A DNA stretch of 64,000 nucleotides from Rhodococcus sp. 14-2483-1-2 (lineage in GTDB: Bacteria > Actinomycetota > Actinomycetes > Mycobacteriales > Mycobacteriaceae), in NCBI RefSeq assembly GCF_002259405.1, contig NZ_NPFW01000009.1, positions 186,001 through 250,000 on the forward strand, written 5' to 3'. Of this stretch, positions 38,281-47,344 are shown in pieces. Positions within the stretch are counted from its first letter, which is position 1, and each line of letters starts with the position of its first letter. A program made the translations under genes and the position numbers. A model generated the notes under the pieces. The model was not told the DNA's origin. It ran no database searches and saw nothing but the letters and a program-made list of their open reading frames with translations.

Positions 38281-38328
38281 GCACCCAGGCTAGTACAGAG
38301 TGCCGACAAGGTTTCGGCTACTGCCGGC

Positions 38329-39282
38329 TCACGCAGTGGTCGCCAGCGCCGCAGCCAAGCCGAACGCCACCGCCAGCAGGCAGACGTGCGCCGCCGCACG
38401 TCCCACCGAGTGCTCCACCGTGGATCGGTGTGCGGACACGGTGGGCAACCACGTCCCACGGATCCGGTGAGCCGACGCGATCAGGATGACCGTGACGAGG
38501 ACCTTGGCGAGAACGATTCGGCCGTAACCGGTCTCGATCACGGCACTGAGGCCGTCCAGCTTCAGGACCGCGTCCAGCACCCCGGTGGTGGCTACTCCGA
38601 CGACGCACCAGAACGCGACTCGCGAATAGACCGGCAACAGCGTCGCCCACGCCGATTTGCTCCGCAGACTCAGCGCCATCGCACCCAGAACACCGAGCCA
38701 CACCGACGCGCACACCACATGCACGGCAACGGCGAAGGACCCGAATGCGAACTGCGACATGTGCCCGGTGAGCGGCCGAGCGACCAGCGCAAGAGACGCC
38801 AGCACGATCACCGGAATCGGAGACCAGCTCGCCCCCAGCCGATACCCGGCCACGCCGATGGCACACAGAGCGAGCGTCAGGACCACCGTCGCAGAACCAA
38901 GACGGCCCACGGAGATCGAGGTGGCGAACGTGGTGAAAGCGCTCGGCGACAACGTCAGTGGCGTACGCCCGGCGGAATCGGCCGCCGCCGCGACCAGCAG
39001 AACGAACTCGGCCACCGCCCACAGTCCCGACAGATAACCGATCGCGCGCCACATCACCAGCGAGTCGACGGCGGGGCGTCGGGAATCGGAATTGCCGTCC
39101 AGGACAGCGAGAACCCCGAACCCCAACACCACCGAGCCCGACGCCACCGCGATCACCCGTAGCCACGACGACCCACCGGGAAAGGTGGGGTACGCCAGCG
39201 CGAACGCTGCCGCGACCCCCAGCAACGTTGCAGCTGCGGCGGCGAGTACCAGCCGAACGCTTCTCTCGCCCACCGCAGCCAC
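38329..39282 (-). CDS. copD: CopD-family copper transport membrane protein
   Basis: This 317-residue membrane protein has about eight hydrophobic helices. It contains the conserved region ARPLTGHMSQFAFGSFAVAV followed by HVVCASVWLGVLGA (about residues 168-201), where the His residues of CopD/PcoD proteins lie. It works with CopC in copper import or handling across the membrane. It is the last gene of the copper locus, seven bases after copC. Confidence 0.87.
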   Translation of the reverse strand: MAAVGERSVRLVLAAAAATLLGVAAAFALAYPTFPGGSSWLRVIAVASGSVVLGFGVLAVLDGNSDSRRPAVDSLVMWRAIGYLSGLWAVAEFVLLVAAAADSAGRTPLTLSPSAFTTFATSISVGRLGSATVVLTLALCAIGVAGYRLGASWSPIPVIVLASLALVARPLTGHMSQFAFGSFAVAVHVVCASVWLGVLGAMALSLRSKSAWATLLPVYSRVAFWCVVGVATTGVLDAVLKLDGLSAVIETGYGRIVLAKVLVTVILIASAHRIRGTWLPTVSAHRSTVEHSVGRAAAHVCLLAVAFGLAAALATTA

Positions 39283-39289
39283 GTCGGTG

Positions 39290-39853
39290 CTACTTCCCGG
39301 TCTTCGTCTTGTTCGGGGCTTTCGGCTTACGCAGGGCGAATCCCAATGCCCCGGCGAAGGCCAGGACCGCCACTGCGATCAGCGCGATGTTCCCGTAGCC
39401 GCCGAGGAACGAGCCCTCGGACTCCTCGGATGTTCCCGACGCGTCGGCCGGTGCCCCCGGAGTTCCCGACCCTTCCTGCGTCAGCGTGAATGTCGCGGTA
39501 CCGCTCACGGGATGCCCGTCGGCCGAGGTGATGCGATACGCGAGGGTGTACTCGCCGATCGGCCCCAATTCACCGACGTCGACGACGACGCTCTGGCCTT
39601 CGATGCGGGCGTCGCCCTTCGACCAGATGTTGCCGTCGGGCCCGACGACGTTGAGCGTGGCGAACTGCGACTGCGGCACCTCGTTGAACGACACGGATGC
39701 CGTCGCTGGAGACGAGTCCAGGGAGGAGCCGTCGGCCGGGCTGTAACCGGTGACCTGCGAGTGCGCCGACGCGATCGGTGCGGCGACCAACAGCATCAGC
39801 AGTGCTGAGACCGAGACGACCAGCGCCTTCGTGGACAGGACGAGCGACCTCAT
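39290..39853 (-). CDS. copC: CopC-family copper-binding protein
   Basis: This 187-residue exported protein has a Sec signal ending ...APIASA, leaving His31 as the mature N-terminus (HSQVTGYSPADG), the classic Cu(II) His-brace arrangement. A second conserved His is in ITSADGHPVSG. A Ser/Gly-rich linker leads to a C-terminal transmembrane helix (about residues 155-173) and basic tail, so it is anchored on the outer membrane face. It overlaps the YcnI-like gene by four bases. Confidence 0.9.
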   Translation of the reverse strand: MRSLVLSTKALVVSVSALLMLLVAAPIASAHSQVTGYSPADGSSLDSSPATASVSFNEVPQSQFATLNVVGPDGNIWSKGDARIEGQSVVVDVGELGPIGEYTLAYRITSADGHPVSGTATFTLTQEGSGTPGAPADASGTSEESEGSFLGGYGNIALIAVAVLAFAGALGFALRKPKAPNKTKTGK

Positions 39854-40521
39854 GCGCGCCGCGCCCGGACCGTCGCACCGATGCCCAGACCTGCGCCGAC
39901 GGCTCCGAGTACGAGTCCGACGCCGGCGAGCCAGCGGGCGGTGTTGTCCTCCGAAGACGCCGACGCCTCGGTGGTGGCGGTGGTCTCGGTATGGGCGCTG
40001 CCGTGCCCATCGCCGCTCGCCGCGGCGAGAGTCAGAGTGGGAGCGGGCAGTTCGGGCTCGCTACCGTCCTCGGTCATCGGCTCGTTCCAGTCGACGACCT
40101 CACCGTCGGTGTAGGTCTGGGTGGCCGGGAACGAGACGGTCTCCTGCTCGGGCAGCGGGCCCGCCGAGAGCAGGAACTGCTGGAACTGGCCCGGTCCGAC
40201 CTCGGAACCGGGGTTCGCCGTCCACGTCACCGACACCGCGAGATCGGCGGAGTCCTTCTCGACGGTGGACGTCCAGCCCGGAATAGGCTGTGTACGAGCT
40301 GAATTGAGGCCGGGGAGGGTCACCTTGACCGAACTGGTCGAGGCGGTATCGGACTCGGTGGGAACACGGAACGTCAGCACCGAGTAGCCGCCCTGCGCGG
40401 CGTCGGGAGCGGAGACGACGACGTGTGCGGACGCGGCACCTGCGCCGATCAGCAACGCGCCGACGGTGGCTCCTGAGACGAACAGGGCACGGGAAAGAGA
40501 GCTCTTCATGGATTGGGTCAT
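39850..40521 (-). CDS. ycnI: YcnI-family (DUF1775) copper-binding protein
   Basis: This 223-residue exported protein has a signal peptide ending ...AASA. It is followed by His33 at the mature N-terminus (HVVVSAPDAAQGGYSVLTFR), which is the single-histidine copper brace known for YcnI. A C-terminal helix (about residues 196-217) anchors it. Met5 is an alternative start. It is a metallochaperone-like partner of CopC and CopD, with translational coupling to copC. Confidence 0.9.
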   Translation of the reverse strand: MTQSMKSSLSRALFVSGATVGALLIGAGAASAHVVVSAPDAAQGGYSVLTFRVPTESDTASTSSVKVTLPGLNSARTQPIPGWTSTVEKDSADLAVSVTWTANPGSEVGPGQFQQFLLSAGPLPEQETVSFPATQTYTDGEVVDWNEPMTEDGSEPELPAPTLTLAAASGDGHGSAHTETTATTEASASSEDNTARWLAGVGLVLGAVGAGLGIGATVRARRA

Positions 40522-40554
40522 TTCTGTGCAGAGATGTGCGGAAAGGGATGTCGG

Positions 40555-41076
40555 TCAGTACGCCGACACCGGGGGCCCGCGACGAGAGATGACCCAGTCG
40601 AGAGCGGCACCGTCTACCGAGGGAACCGCGACGGACATGGACACGCGACCGACGGCGGAACCGTCGGGCAGGGGAGTGAGGAGCGCGAGAACCGCTCGGA
40701 CGATGGACGTGATCGGGCCGTAGAGGCGCTCGGCCGCGGCGATGGTCAGGCCGGCGACGACCGAGGCGGCCGCGTGGAAGGCGACCATCGCCGTGCTGGG
40801 CAACAGCGAGTGTGCGTGCATGTCGGCCGTACCGCCGAGGCTCAGCGCGATGTGGGCGACGAGTTGGCCTGCCAGCAGAGCCGGCAGCAACAGAACGGTC
40901 GAACGTCTGGGCAGTGCAGTCATGGCACCGACAGCGATGCTGACGACGATCAGCAGGGCCAGTGCGGAACCGTCGGGCCAACCGCCGCCTGCCATGCCGT
41001 GTGCGGCCACCGCGAGTGTCGCGGTGACGATACCGACAGCTCCGCCGCGAAGCGGTGCGGCTGAGCTGTCGGTCAT
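40555..41076 (-). CDS. Membrane protein of the copper locus, unknown function
   Basis: This 173-residue protein has about four hydrophobic helices (roughly residues 12-30, 38-52, 62-80 and 92-112) and a polar C-terminal tail. Histidines and methionines concentrate in loops (AAHGMAGG, DMHAHS, AFHAA), suggestive of copper contact. It is 33 bp upstream of ycnI on the same strand. I do not recognise a named family. Confidence 0.65.
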   Translation of the reverse strand: MTDSSAAPLRGGAVGIVTATLAVAAHGMAGGGWPDGSALALLIVVSIAVGAMTALPRRSTVLLLPALLAGQLVAHIALSLGGTADMHAHSLLPSTAMVAFHAAASVVAGLTIAAAERLYGPITSIVRAVLALLTPLPDGSAVGRVSMSVAVPSVDGAALDWVISRRGPPVSAY

Positions 41077-41090
41077 CGGTTGTGCAGGGG

Positions 41091-41741
41091 TCAGCGGACG
41101 CCGAGGCGGGCGAGCAGATCGGCCTCGATGCCGTCGAGCTCTGCGGAGATCGCGGCGTGTGCGGTCTTGCGGCGAGCGGGCGGCATCTGCTCGGACGCGC
41201 GGACAGCGGTGGTCAGATCGTCCAGACGCTCGCTGATCGCGGCGCCGAAGCTCTTGGTCTCGGGATCGGAGTGGCGCGCCCCGATGGTGTCGAGCGACTT
41301 CTCGGCACCGGCGATGCGGGCGCTGAGCTTGCCGCCGTGGCCGGTGTACTCGCTGAGCTGGTCGGGAGCGACGCCGAGCTGCTGTGCCTTGCGGCTGTCC
41401 AGCTGCGCGCGCACGACCGTCGCACCGCGGTAGAGGATGGGGGCCAGCACCGGGATCAGCAGCCGAGCGATGCCGAGGTACTTGCGAATCTGGGCCACGC
41501 TGAGCGTTCCCTGCACCGCAGCCTTCTGCTGCGCCTTCAGAGCAGATACCTGGGCCTTCTCGACGTTCTTCTGCGACTTCGCCTCCACCGCGCTGAGCTT
41601 GCGCTGCGCCTTGGCGATCGACTTCAACTGCTTGCGCTCGTTCTTCGCGCCCAGCTTCGCTTCGAGTGTTGCCTTGTGCTTGAGCGCCTTGGCCTCTGCC
41701 TTGCGAGTGGCTCGACCCTTACGCTTGCGGAACAAACCCAT
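41091..41741 (-). CDS. DUF6474 protein
   Basis: This 216-residue protein has a very basic N-terminal coiled-coil region (MGLFRKRKGRATRKAEAKAL through about residue 75, Lys/Ala-rich). A hydrophobic hairpin follows near 85-105 (ARLLIPVLAPILYRGATVV), then a helical C-terminus. It corresponds to the DUF6474 family of Mycobacteriales. The function is unknown; the basic helix suggests membrane or nucleic-acid contact. It lies 14 bp upstream of the copper-locus membrane protein. Confidence 0.7.
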   Translation of the reverse strand: MGLFRKRKGRATRKAEAKALKHKATLEAKLGAKNERKQLKSIAKAQRKLSAVEAKSQKNVEKAQVSALKAQQKAAVQGTLSVAQIRKYLGIARLLIPVLAPILYRGATVVRAQLDSRKAQQLGVAPDQLSEYTGHGGKLSARIAGAEKSLDTIGARHSDPETKSFGAAISERLDDLTTAVRASEQMPPARRKTAHAAISAELDGIEADLLARLGVR

Positions 41742-41838
41742 CGAAAAGGCTCCTGACGTGTGCTGCTAGGCGGGAACAGTGCGTTGCCTACACCCTATCG
41801 GGCAGGTGATCGTTCCTGGCTGTCGGAGGGCTGACCTA

Positions 41839-43464
41839 GTGTCTAACAGTGTGAACGGTCAACGAGGCGCGGCAGCCACATCACCTGTGCCCGTGCTGCT
41901 CGACGCCGGGTCGTTGACGCGCTGTCGGCATCGGCTCTATCTCGACACCGCGTACGGATCGTTGCTGCGCGGAGAACCCGAGAACCCCGGGGTGCGGCAG
42001 CGCCGAGAAGCCGCTCAGGCCCATCGTGAGAACGTCCGCGCGCAGCTGGCCGTGGACGATTCGATGCTGTGGACCGAGATCGACCGACCCACCGCCCGAG
42101 ACGCTGCCGACGCCACCGTCGCCGCCTGCCGGGCCGGAGTGGAACGCATCTGGAATGCGGTACTGCCCCTCGAACGCGACACCGGCCGACGCGGTCGCAG
42201 CGAACTGCTCGTCCGCGACCCGGCGGGTGGATACATCCCGGTGATCGTCGTCAACCACAAGGTCACCGACCCCGGCCGCGGTGCGCGCACCACCCCACTC
42301 GACCAGTGGTCTCCGTCGATCGACGAGACCCGCAAGGTGCGCAGTCAGCTACGCGACCAGCTCAGGCTCGCGCACCTGTATCGCATGCTGGCGCACGAGG
42401 GCCTGGCCACGGCCACGCCCGTCGGCGGCGCGGTGGGTTACAAGGGCGAATGCATGCTGGTGCACGATCTCACGACGGTCCTCGACGAATACGACACTCG
42501 TTTCGCGGACCGGCTCTCGGTGGCCCAGGGTATCGCGTTCACCGTTCCCTCCCAGGTGAGCGAATGTCGGTCGTGTTCGTGGTGGTTCGATTGCAAGCCG
42601 CAACTCGAGGCCGTTCGTGACGTCTCGCTGGTCGCGTCCGGTTCCCGCGCCGATGTGCTGCGCAGCGCCGGCGTCCGCACCATCGACGAGTTGGCGCAAT
42701 GGACCGGCCCGGCTCCCGAGGAGTGGCCTTTCGGGAACTTCGACGACGCGGTGTCCGCCGCGCTGGCCTGGCGAGCGGACGTGCCGTTGCTGCGGCGCTC
42801 GGAGACCGTCTCGGTGCATCGCGCCGACGTCGAGGTGGACGTGGACATGGAGAGCTACCAGGAACACGGCGCGTATCTGTGGGGCACGCTGCTCACCGAG
42901 GCAGGCGGTCCGCCGCCGTCGTATCGCGGTTTCGTCACCTGGGATCCGCTGCCGACCGTCGACGAGGGCCGCTCGTTCGCGGTGTTCTGGAACTGGCTGA
43001 TGGACACCAGGGCCGACGCGGCCGCGCGCGGCAAAACCTTTGCCGCGTACTGCTATTCGCGGCAGGCGGAAGACAAGTGGCTGCTCGATTCGGCCCGCCG
43101 TTTCGCGGACGTTCCCGGGGTTCCCACCGAGGCGCAGATTCGTGAATTCATCGACAGCGAGCAATGGGTGGACATCTACCAGGCCGTCAGCGATCAGTTC
43201 ATCTGCCCGAACGGCAAGGGACTGAAGAAGATTGCGCCCGTCGCGGGGTTCGCGTGGCGGGACGACGAAGCCGGCGGCGAGGCGTCGATGGGGTGGTATC
43301 GGGAAGCCGTCGGATACGACGCGGAGCCCGACCACACGCAGCGCGAGCGATTGCTCGTCTACAACGAGGACGATGTTCTGGCGACGAAAGTGTTGCGCGA
43401 GTGGATGTCCGACCGCGCGGAGAAGGAGATTCCTACGGTGGCGGACCTGCGCGCTCGCACGTGA
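41839..43464 (+). CDS. TM0106-family RecB-like nuclease
   Basis: This protein of about 541 residues belongs to the TM0106 family. It has an N-terminal RecB-type nuclease-like domain (LDAGSLTRCRHRLYLDTAY, and the Lys-containing VIVVNHKVTDPGRG), a cysteine cluster (CRSCSWWFDC) that may bind an iron-sulfur cluster, and a C-terminal RNase H-like 3'-5' exonuclease domain. That last domain ends YNEDDVLATKVLREWM, a family signature. GTG 41839 follows GGAGGG with eight-base spacing, so the upstream in-frame ATG at 41779 is less likely. A role in DNA repair or recombination is presumed. Confidence 0.85.
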   Translation: MSNSVNGQRGAAATSPVPVLLDAGSLTRCRHRLYLDTAYGSLLRGEPENPGVRQRREAAQAHRENVRAQLAVDDSMLWTEIDRPTARDAADATVAACRAGVERIWNAVLPLERDTGRRGRSELLVRDPAGGYIPVIVVNHKVTDPGRGARTTPLDQWSPSIDETRKVRSQLRDQLRLAHLYRMLAHEGLATATPVGGAVGYKGECMLVHDLTTVLDEYDTRFADRLSVAQGIAFTVPSQVSECRSCSWWFDCKPQLEAVRDVSLVASGSRADVLRSAGVRTIDELAQWTGPAPEEWPFGNFDDAVSAALAWRADVPLLRRSETVSVHRADVEVDVDMESYQEHGAYLWGTLLTEAGGPPPSYRGFVTWDPLPTVDEGRSFAVFWNWLMDTRADAAARGKTFAAYCYSRQAEDKWLLDSARRFADVPGVPTEAQIREFIDSEQWVDIYQAVSDQFICPNGKGLKKIAPVAGFAWRDDEAGGEASMGWYREAVGYDAEPDHTQRERLLVYNEDDVLATKVLREWMSDRAEKEIPTVADLRART

Positions 43465-43484
43465 CCCCGCCTCGATCGGCGGGG
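43465..43484. terminator. Terminator hairpin between convergent genes
   Basis: CCCCGCC-TCGATC-GGCGGGG forms a compact 7-bp GC stem directly after the nuclease stop codon and 21 bp from the dehydrogenase stop. There is no T-run. Confidence 0.6.
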
Positions 43485-43504
43485 CCACCCGGAGTGGTCA
43501 GTGA

Positions 43505-44272
43505 TTAACGCGGAGCCATGCGGATTGCGCCGTCCATGCGGATGGTTTCGCCGTTGAGGTAGTCGTGCTCGGCGATCATCTGGACCAGCTGCGCGTACTC
43601 GGTGGGCTGCGCCAGACGCGAGGGGAACGGCACCGATGCCTCGAGGCCCTGACGGTATTCCTCGGTGACGCCTGCCAGCATCGGGGTATCGACGATGCCG
43701 GGGGCGATGGTGTTGACGCGGATGCCGACCTGGGCCAGGTCGCGAGCGGCGGTGATGGTCATCGCGTGCACGCCACCCTTGGAGGCGGTGTAGGCGATCT
43801 GGCCGATCTGGCCCTCGAACGCCGCGACCGACGCGGTGTTGATGACGACGCCGCGCTGGCCCGCGTCGTCGACGGTCGACTGCGACTGCATCCGGTTCGC
43901 GGCCAGCCGCATCACGTTGAACGTGCCGAGCAGGTTGATGGTGATGACGGTGCGGAACAGTTCGAGATCGTGCGGCCCCTTCTTGGACAGGATGCGGCCG
44001 GCCCAGCCAACGCCTGCGCAGTTGACGACGATGCGGAGGGGCACACCGGATGCGACGATCGTGTCCAGTGCGGCCTCGACCTCTGCCTCGCTGGTGACGT
44101 CCGCGGGGAGCAGTGTCACTCCGGCCGGGACGCTGTCTCCGGCACGCTCGATGGACTGCGGCAGATCGAGCCCGAAGACGGTGACGCCGGCGGCGGCCAG
44201 ACGTGCGGCCGTTGCGGCACCGAGGCCCGATGCCCCGCCGGTGACAAGTGCTGCTGTTCCTGAAATCTCCAC
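43505..44272 (-). CDS. Short-chain dehydrogenase (3-hydroxyacyl-CoA dehydrogenase type II-like)
   Basis: This 255-residue classical SDR has the nucleotide-binding TGGASGLGAATA (residues 11-22), NCAG (variant of NNAG) and catalytic YTASKGGVHAM. The C-terminal PGIVDTPMLAGV and the overall pattern resemble HSD10/type II 3-hydroxyacyl-CoA dehydrogenases that use NAD in fatty-acid or isoleucine breakdown. No beta-oxidation genes adjoin it here, so the substrate is uncertain. Confidence 0.87.
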   Translation of the reverse strand: MEISGTAALVTGGASGLGAATAARLAAAGVTVFGLDLPQSIERAGDSVPAGVTLLPADVTSEAEVEAALDTIVASGVPLRIVVNCAGVGWAGRILSKKGPHDLELFRTVITINLLGTFNVMRLAANRMQSQSTVDDAGQRGVVINTASVAAFEGQIGQIAYTASKGGVHAMTITAARDLAQVGIRVNTIAPGIVDTPMLAGVTEEYRQGLEASVPFPSRLAQPTEYAQLVQMIAEHDYLNGETIRMDGAIRMAPR

Positions 44273-44387
44273 GTCGTGGATCCCCTTCGCTCACAGTGAC
44301 GGGCCGCGGCACAGGCAGCGACCTCGTGGTCGTTCTGCACCATAACCGGCGGGGAACCTCAGGTACCGACGGGTGCCGTAGATCCTG

Positions 44388-45404
44388 TCAACGCCGGATG
44401 TGACCGGTGTGGTCGTACTCGACTCGGTGCGCATTGTCGCCCAGGTCGTCGAGCAGAATCGTGGCCGCTACGGGACGGCCAGGAGGCAGGAGGCGGACCG
44501 TCACCGCGCCTGCCTCTGCGGCATCGAGTGCCCTCGCCGTAGCGGCCACGATGCGGTCTCGGACGTCGTCGTCGAGTGCGTCCGGGGACCGATCGTCGAG
44601 CATCATCACCTCCACCCCGCGGGCCCGCGCGGACCTGGCGGCGCGAGCGAGATCGGGCCGAACGAGACCGCGGGCGCGCAGGGTGTCGCGAAGTTCGGCT
44701 TCGAGAAGCCGACACGCGAGGACTTCCTCGTCGGTGGGATCGGGACCGTCGGCGATGCGTTGGAGCAACGGACGGGCCAACGCGTCGAGACTGGCCAGGC
44801 GAGCGTCCCGTTCTTCCAGCGCCGCCGCCGCCGCGGCCTGGGACGCGATGCGCACTGTCGACTGCGTACGCAGCGCAAAAATCGCCGCGGCCAACGGCCG
44901 GATGGTGAACGCGAAGAACGTCGCCATCAACAGCGGCGCGATGTTGATGGCGCTGAACGAGAGCCCGTACAGAAATCCCTGACCCGTCACCACCGCCCAT
45001 CCGATGGCGACGGACATGGTCAGTGCCAGCCCGAGCCACGCGGCCGGCGTGCGGCCGCGGACACACATGAAGGTGTAGACCACCACGGACATTCCCAGCG
45101 GCCAGGTCTGCAGGCTTCCGGCCAGTGGAACCGGCAGCACGGCGAAGACCAGAGCCGCTGCCACCGGGCCCGATACGGTCATCAGTACGGTCGACCGCGC
45201 GCTCGGTGGATCACCCGGCGCGCGGAGCAACAGGATGACCGCGGCCGAGAGCGCAAGCACCGCTGCGTATTCGGGCCACACTGCAGACACCCCGGTCAGG
45301 GTTGCGGATGCGGACACCAGGCAGGCGAGGACGGAGAATCCGGCAACTGCATACGCTGCTGCCGACTTCATCGCCAGCAGATCGCGGATGTCCTGGCCGT
45401 TCAT
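44388..45404 (-). CDS. Membrane protein resembling a degenerate sensor kinase
   Basis: This 338-residue protein has about six hydrophobic helices (residues about 15-170). A cytoplasmic part follows with a long helix (AAALEERDARLASLDALARP) and an alpha/beta region (RGVEVMMLDDRSPDALDDDV, TILLDDLGDNAH). The layout resembles a DHp-like helix plus a decayed ATPase, without N, G1 or G2 boxes. It overlaps the kinase-like gene upstream by four bases (ATGA). No response regulator follows: the next gene is a dehydrogenase. It probably acts as a partner of the upstream kinase. Confidence 0.6.
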   Translation of the reverse strand: MNGQDIRDLLAMKSAAAYAVAGFSVLACLVSASATLTGVSAVWPEYAAVLALSAAVILLLRAPGDPPSARSTVLMTVSGPVAAALVFAVLPVPLAGSLQTWPLGMSVVVYTFMCVRGRTPAAWLGLALTMSVAIGWAVVTGQGFLYGLSFSAINIAPLLMATFFAFTIRPLAAAIFALRTQSTVRIASQAAAAAALEERDARLASLDALARPLLQRIADGPDPTDEEVLACRLLEAELRDTLRARGLVRPDLARAARSARARGVEVMMLDDRSPDALDDDVRDRIVAATARALDAAEAGAVTVRLLPPGRPVAATILLDDLGDNAHRVEYDHTGHIRR

Positions 45405-46585
45405 CGCTTCCAGCCCAATCGCACGATGGTGCCTGCGGTGGAGGATTCGATCTCGGACGATCCGCCGTCGAGCTGACGCATTCTGCCCTCGATGCTGACC
45501 GCGACGCCGAGTCGGTGGGGCGGCACCGAACGTCGATCGAAGCCGATGCCGTCGTCCCGCACGGTGATGTGCATCGACGACGGGTTCAGCTCCACAGCAA
45601 CCGAACGGTGTGATGCTCTCGCGTGAATCAGGCTGTTGCGGAGCGCTTCTGCCAATGCGGCAGCGATGGCTCGTACTGTGTCGGCCGGGTAGGCCTCCGT
45701 GAGCTCGAGCGCGCCCTCGTGCACGGTGAATTCGATCGACTCGTCGACTGTCGTTGCGGCAGAACGAAGCTGGGCCAGAGCCTCGTCGGCCGAGAACGTC
45801 TCGGAGACGGTGCCGGTGGTCAGGTGATCCAGATGCATCAGAGCCGAGCGGGCCTGACGGGCCAGGCTGGGCGTGCGGCCATGGCGAGCCACAGCCAGCA
45901 GCGACGACATGACCTCGTCGTGGATCAACGCGTCGAACCGTTCGCGCTCGACCTCACGCGCGGTGGCCGCAGCCGCCCGGGCTGCGTCGTCGTGCGTCGT
46001 CGAGATCGTCGCGTCGAGAATGCGTCCGGTGCGTACCGCCGCCAGCGTGGCGGCCACGAACACCGTGCAGAACATCATCGAAAAGAAGATCTCCGCGATG
46101 ATGTTGCTGCGGGGGAACGGCTCTCGCACAGCCTGATTCATCAACTGTGCGAGGACAACGCTGACGCTCATGTGGACGAACGCCGGGACGGGTCGCCACA
46201 CCGTGGCGGCGGCGAGTGCAGCCAGGCCGGGAAACGCCGCGAGAAATGTCGGGGCCTGGTCGAAGGTGGCACCGTCCCAGGCCACCCACCACAGCAGGGC
46301 CATGATCGGGAACGTCACTGCTGCGATCGAACCGGCGATCCTGATGGCGGTGATACTCGGCTGAAAAGTGATGGCCCCGAATGCGAAACCACTACCGAAC
46401 ACGACCACGACGGTGACCGGAGTCCACCAACCGGGAACCACCTCGCTGCTCCGCGCGATATCCGGGATCAACAGCAGCAGATAGATGAGATAGCCGGTAC
46501 CGACGAAACGACCGAAGATTCTGATCAGCCGATCGGTCGAACGGTGCGCTGCGTCGGTCTTGCTCACCTGCTGGTCGTCGTTCAT
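45401..46585 (-). CDS. Membrane sensor histidine kinase-like protein
   Basis: This 394-residue protein has about five hydrophobic segments (residues 22-180). A dimerisation-like helix contains the possible phospho-acceptor EVERERFDALIHDEVMSSLL (His in LIHDEV). An HATPase domain follows, with N-box EALRNSLIHARA, G1 VRDDGIGFD and the G2-like RLGVAVSIEGRMRQLDGG. It is of the NarL-kinase type, but no response regulator is encoded beside it. It is 33 bp downstream of the GDT1-type Mn exporter and might share its riboswitch-controlled transcript. Confidence 0.75.
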   Translation of the reverse strand: MNDDQQVSKTDAAHRSTDRLIRIFGRFVGTGYLIYLLLLIPDIARSSEVVPGWWTPVTVVVVFGSGFAFGAITFQPSITAIRIAGSIAAVTFPIMALLWWVAWDGATFDQAPTFLAAFPGLAALAAATVWRPVPAFVHMSVSVVLAQLMNQAVREPFPRSNIIAEIFFSMMFCTVFVAATLAAVRTGRILDATISTTHDDAARAAAATAREVERERFDALIHDEVMSSLLAVARHGRTPSLARQARSALMHLDHLTTGTVSETFSADEALAQLRSAATTVDESIEFTVHEGALELTEAYPADTVRAIAAALAEALRNSLIHARASHRSVAVELNPSSMHITVRDDGIGFDRRSVPPHRLGVAVSIEGRMRQLDGGSSEIESSTAGTIVRLGWKR

Positions 46586-46618
46586 GCACCCCTCCCGGGA
46601 GAGGAGTGTAAACCAACG

Positions 46619-47323
46619 TCAGGCGCGCTCGATGGTGTCCTGCTTCTCCGATTCCCTTGCTGCCCTGGTGCGGGAGCGCCGGACGAACACGGCGACGACT
46701 ACGGCGGAAATCGCGACGACCGCGCCGGCAGCGATGTACGGGGCTGCGGTACCTGGCATCAGGCCCTCGAAGAACAGGACGGCACCGAAGACGAAGAACA
46801 GGATGGCCGCGCCGTACTGGATCATGCGCTCCGGCAGGTGCTTTCCGAGTACCGCGCCGACCACGATGGCGAGAGCATCGGCGGCGACCATGCCGATGGT
46901 CGAGCCGATCCACACACCCACCCAGTCGTTGTCGGCGGCGAGAGTGACGGTGGCCAGCATCGTCTTGTCGCCGAGCTCGGCGAGGAAGAACGCCGACGCG
47001 ATTGCGAGGAACGCGGATTTGGTGACCCGGGACGCTTTCGCGCCTTCGTCGTCGGACAGGGAGTCGCCGCGCAGCGTCCAGAGCCCGAAGATGACGAACG
47101 CGATGCCGCCGACGATGGATATCGCCTCGGTGGGGATCGACACCCCGAGGAAGTGGCCGACCGCGACCGAGACCAGGTGCACGACGGTGGTGGCAACGGT
47201 GATGCCGCCGATGACGACGTACCACTTGTAGCGCAGGGCGAACGTCATGGCCATGAGCTGGGACTTGTCACCCAGCTCGGCGACGAAAATGACAGCAAAA
47301 CTCAGCAACAATGCGGACAGCAC
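46619..47323 (-). CDS. TMEM165/GDT1-family manganese exporter
   Basis: This 234-residue protein of six helices has the two signature motifs of UPF0016/GDT1 transporters, VAELGDKSQLMAM (about residues 14-26) and LAELGDKTMLATV (about 115-127). These form the Mn2+/Ca2+ path. A Lys/Arg-rich segment ends the protein. It lies directly behind a yybP-ykoY (Mn2+) riboswitch, which strongly supports a role in Mn efflux. Confidence 0.9.
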   Translation of the reverse strand: MLSALLLSFAVIFVAELGDKSQLMAMTFALRYKWYVVIGGITVATTVVHLVSVAVGHFLGVSIPTEAISIVGGIAFVIFGLWTLRGDSLSDDEGAKASRVTKSAFLAIASAFFLAELGDKTMLATVTLAADNDWVGVWIGSTIGMVAADALAIVVGAVLGKHLPERMIQYGAAILFFVFGAVLFFEGLMPGTAAPYIAAGAVVAISAVVVAVFVRRSRTRAARESEKQDTIERA

Positions 47324-47344
47324 AGCAGACTCCTCGGTCGTCGA

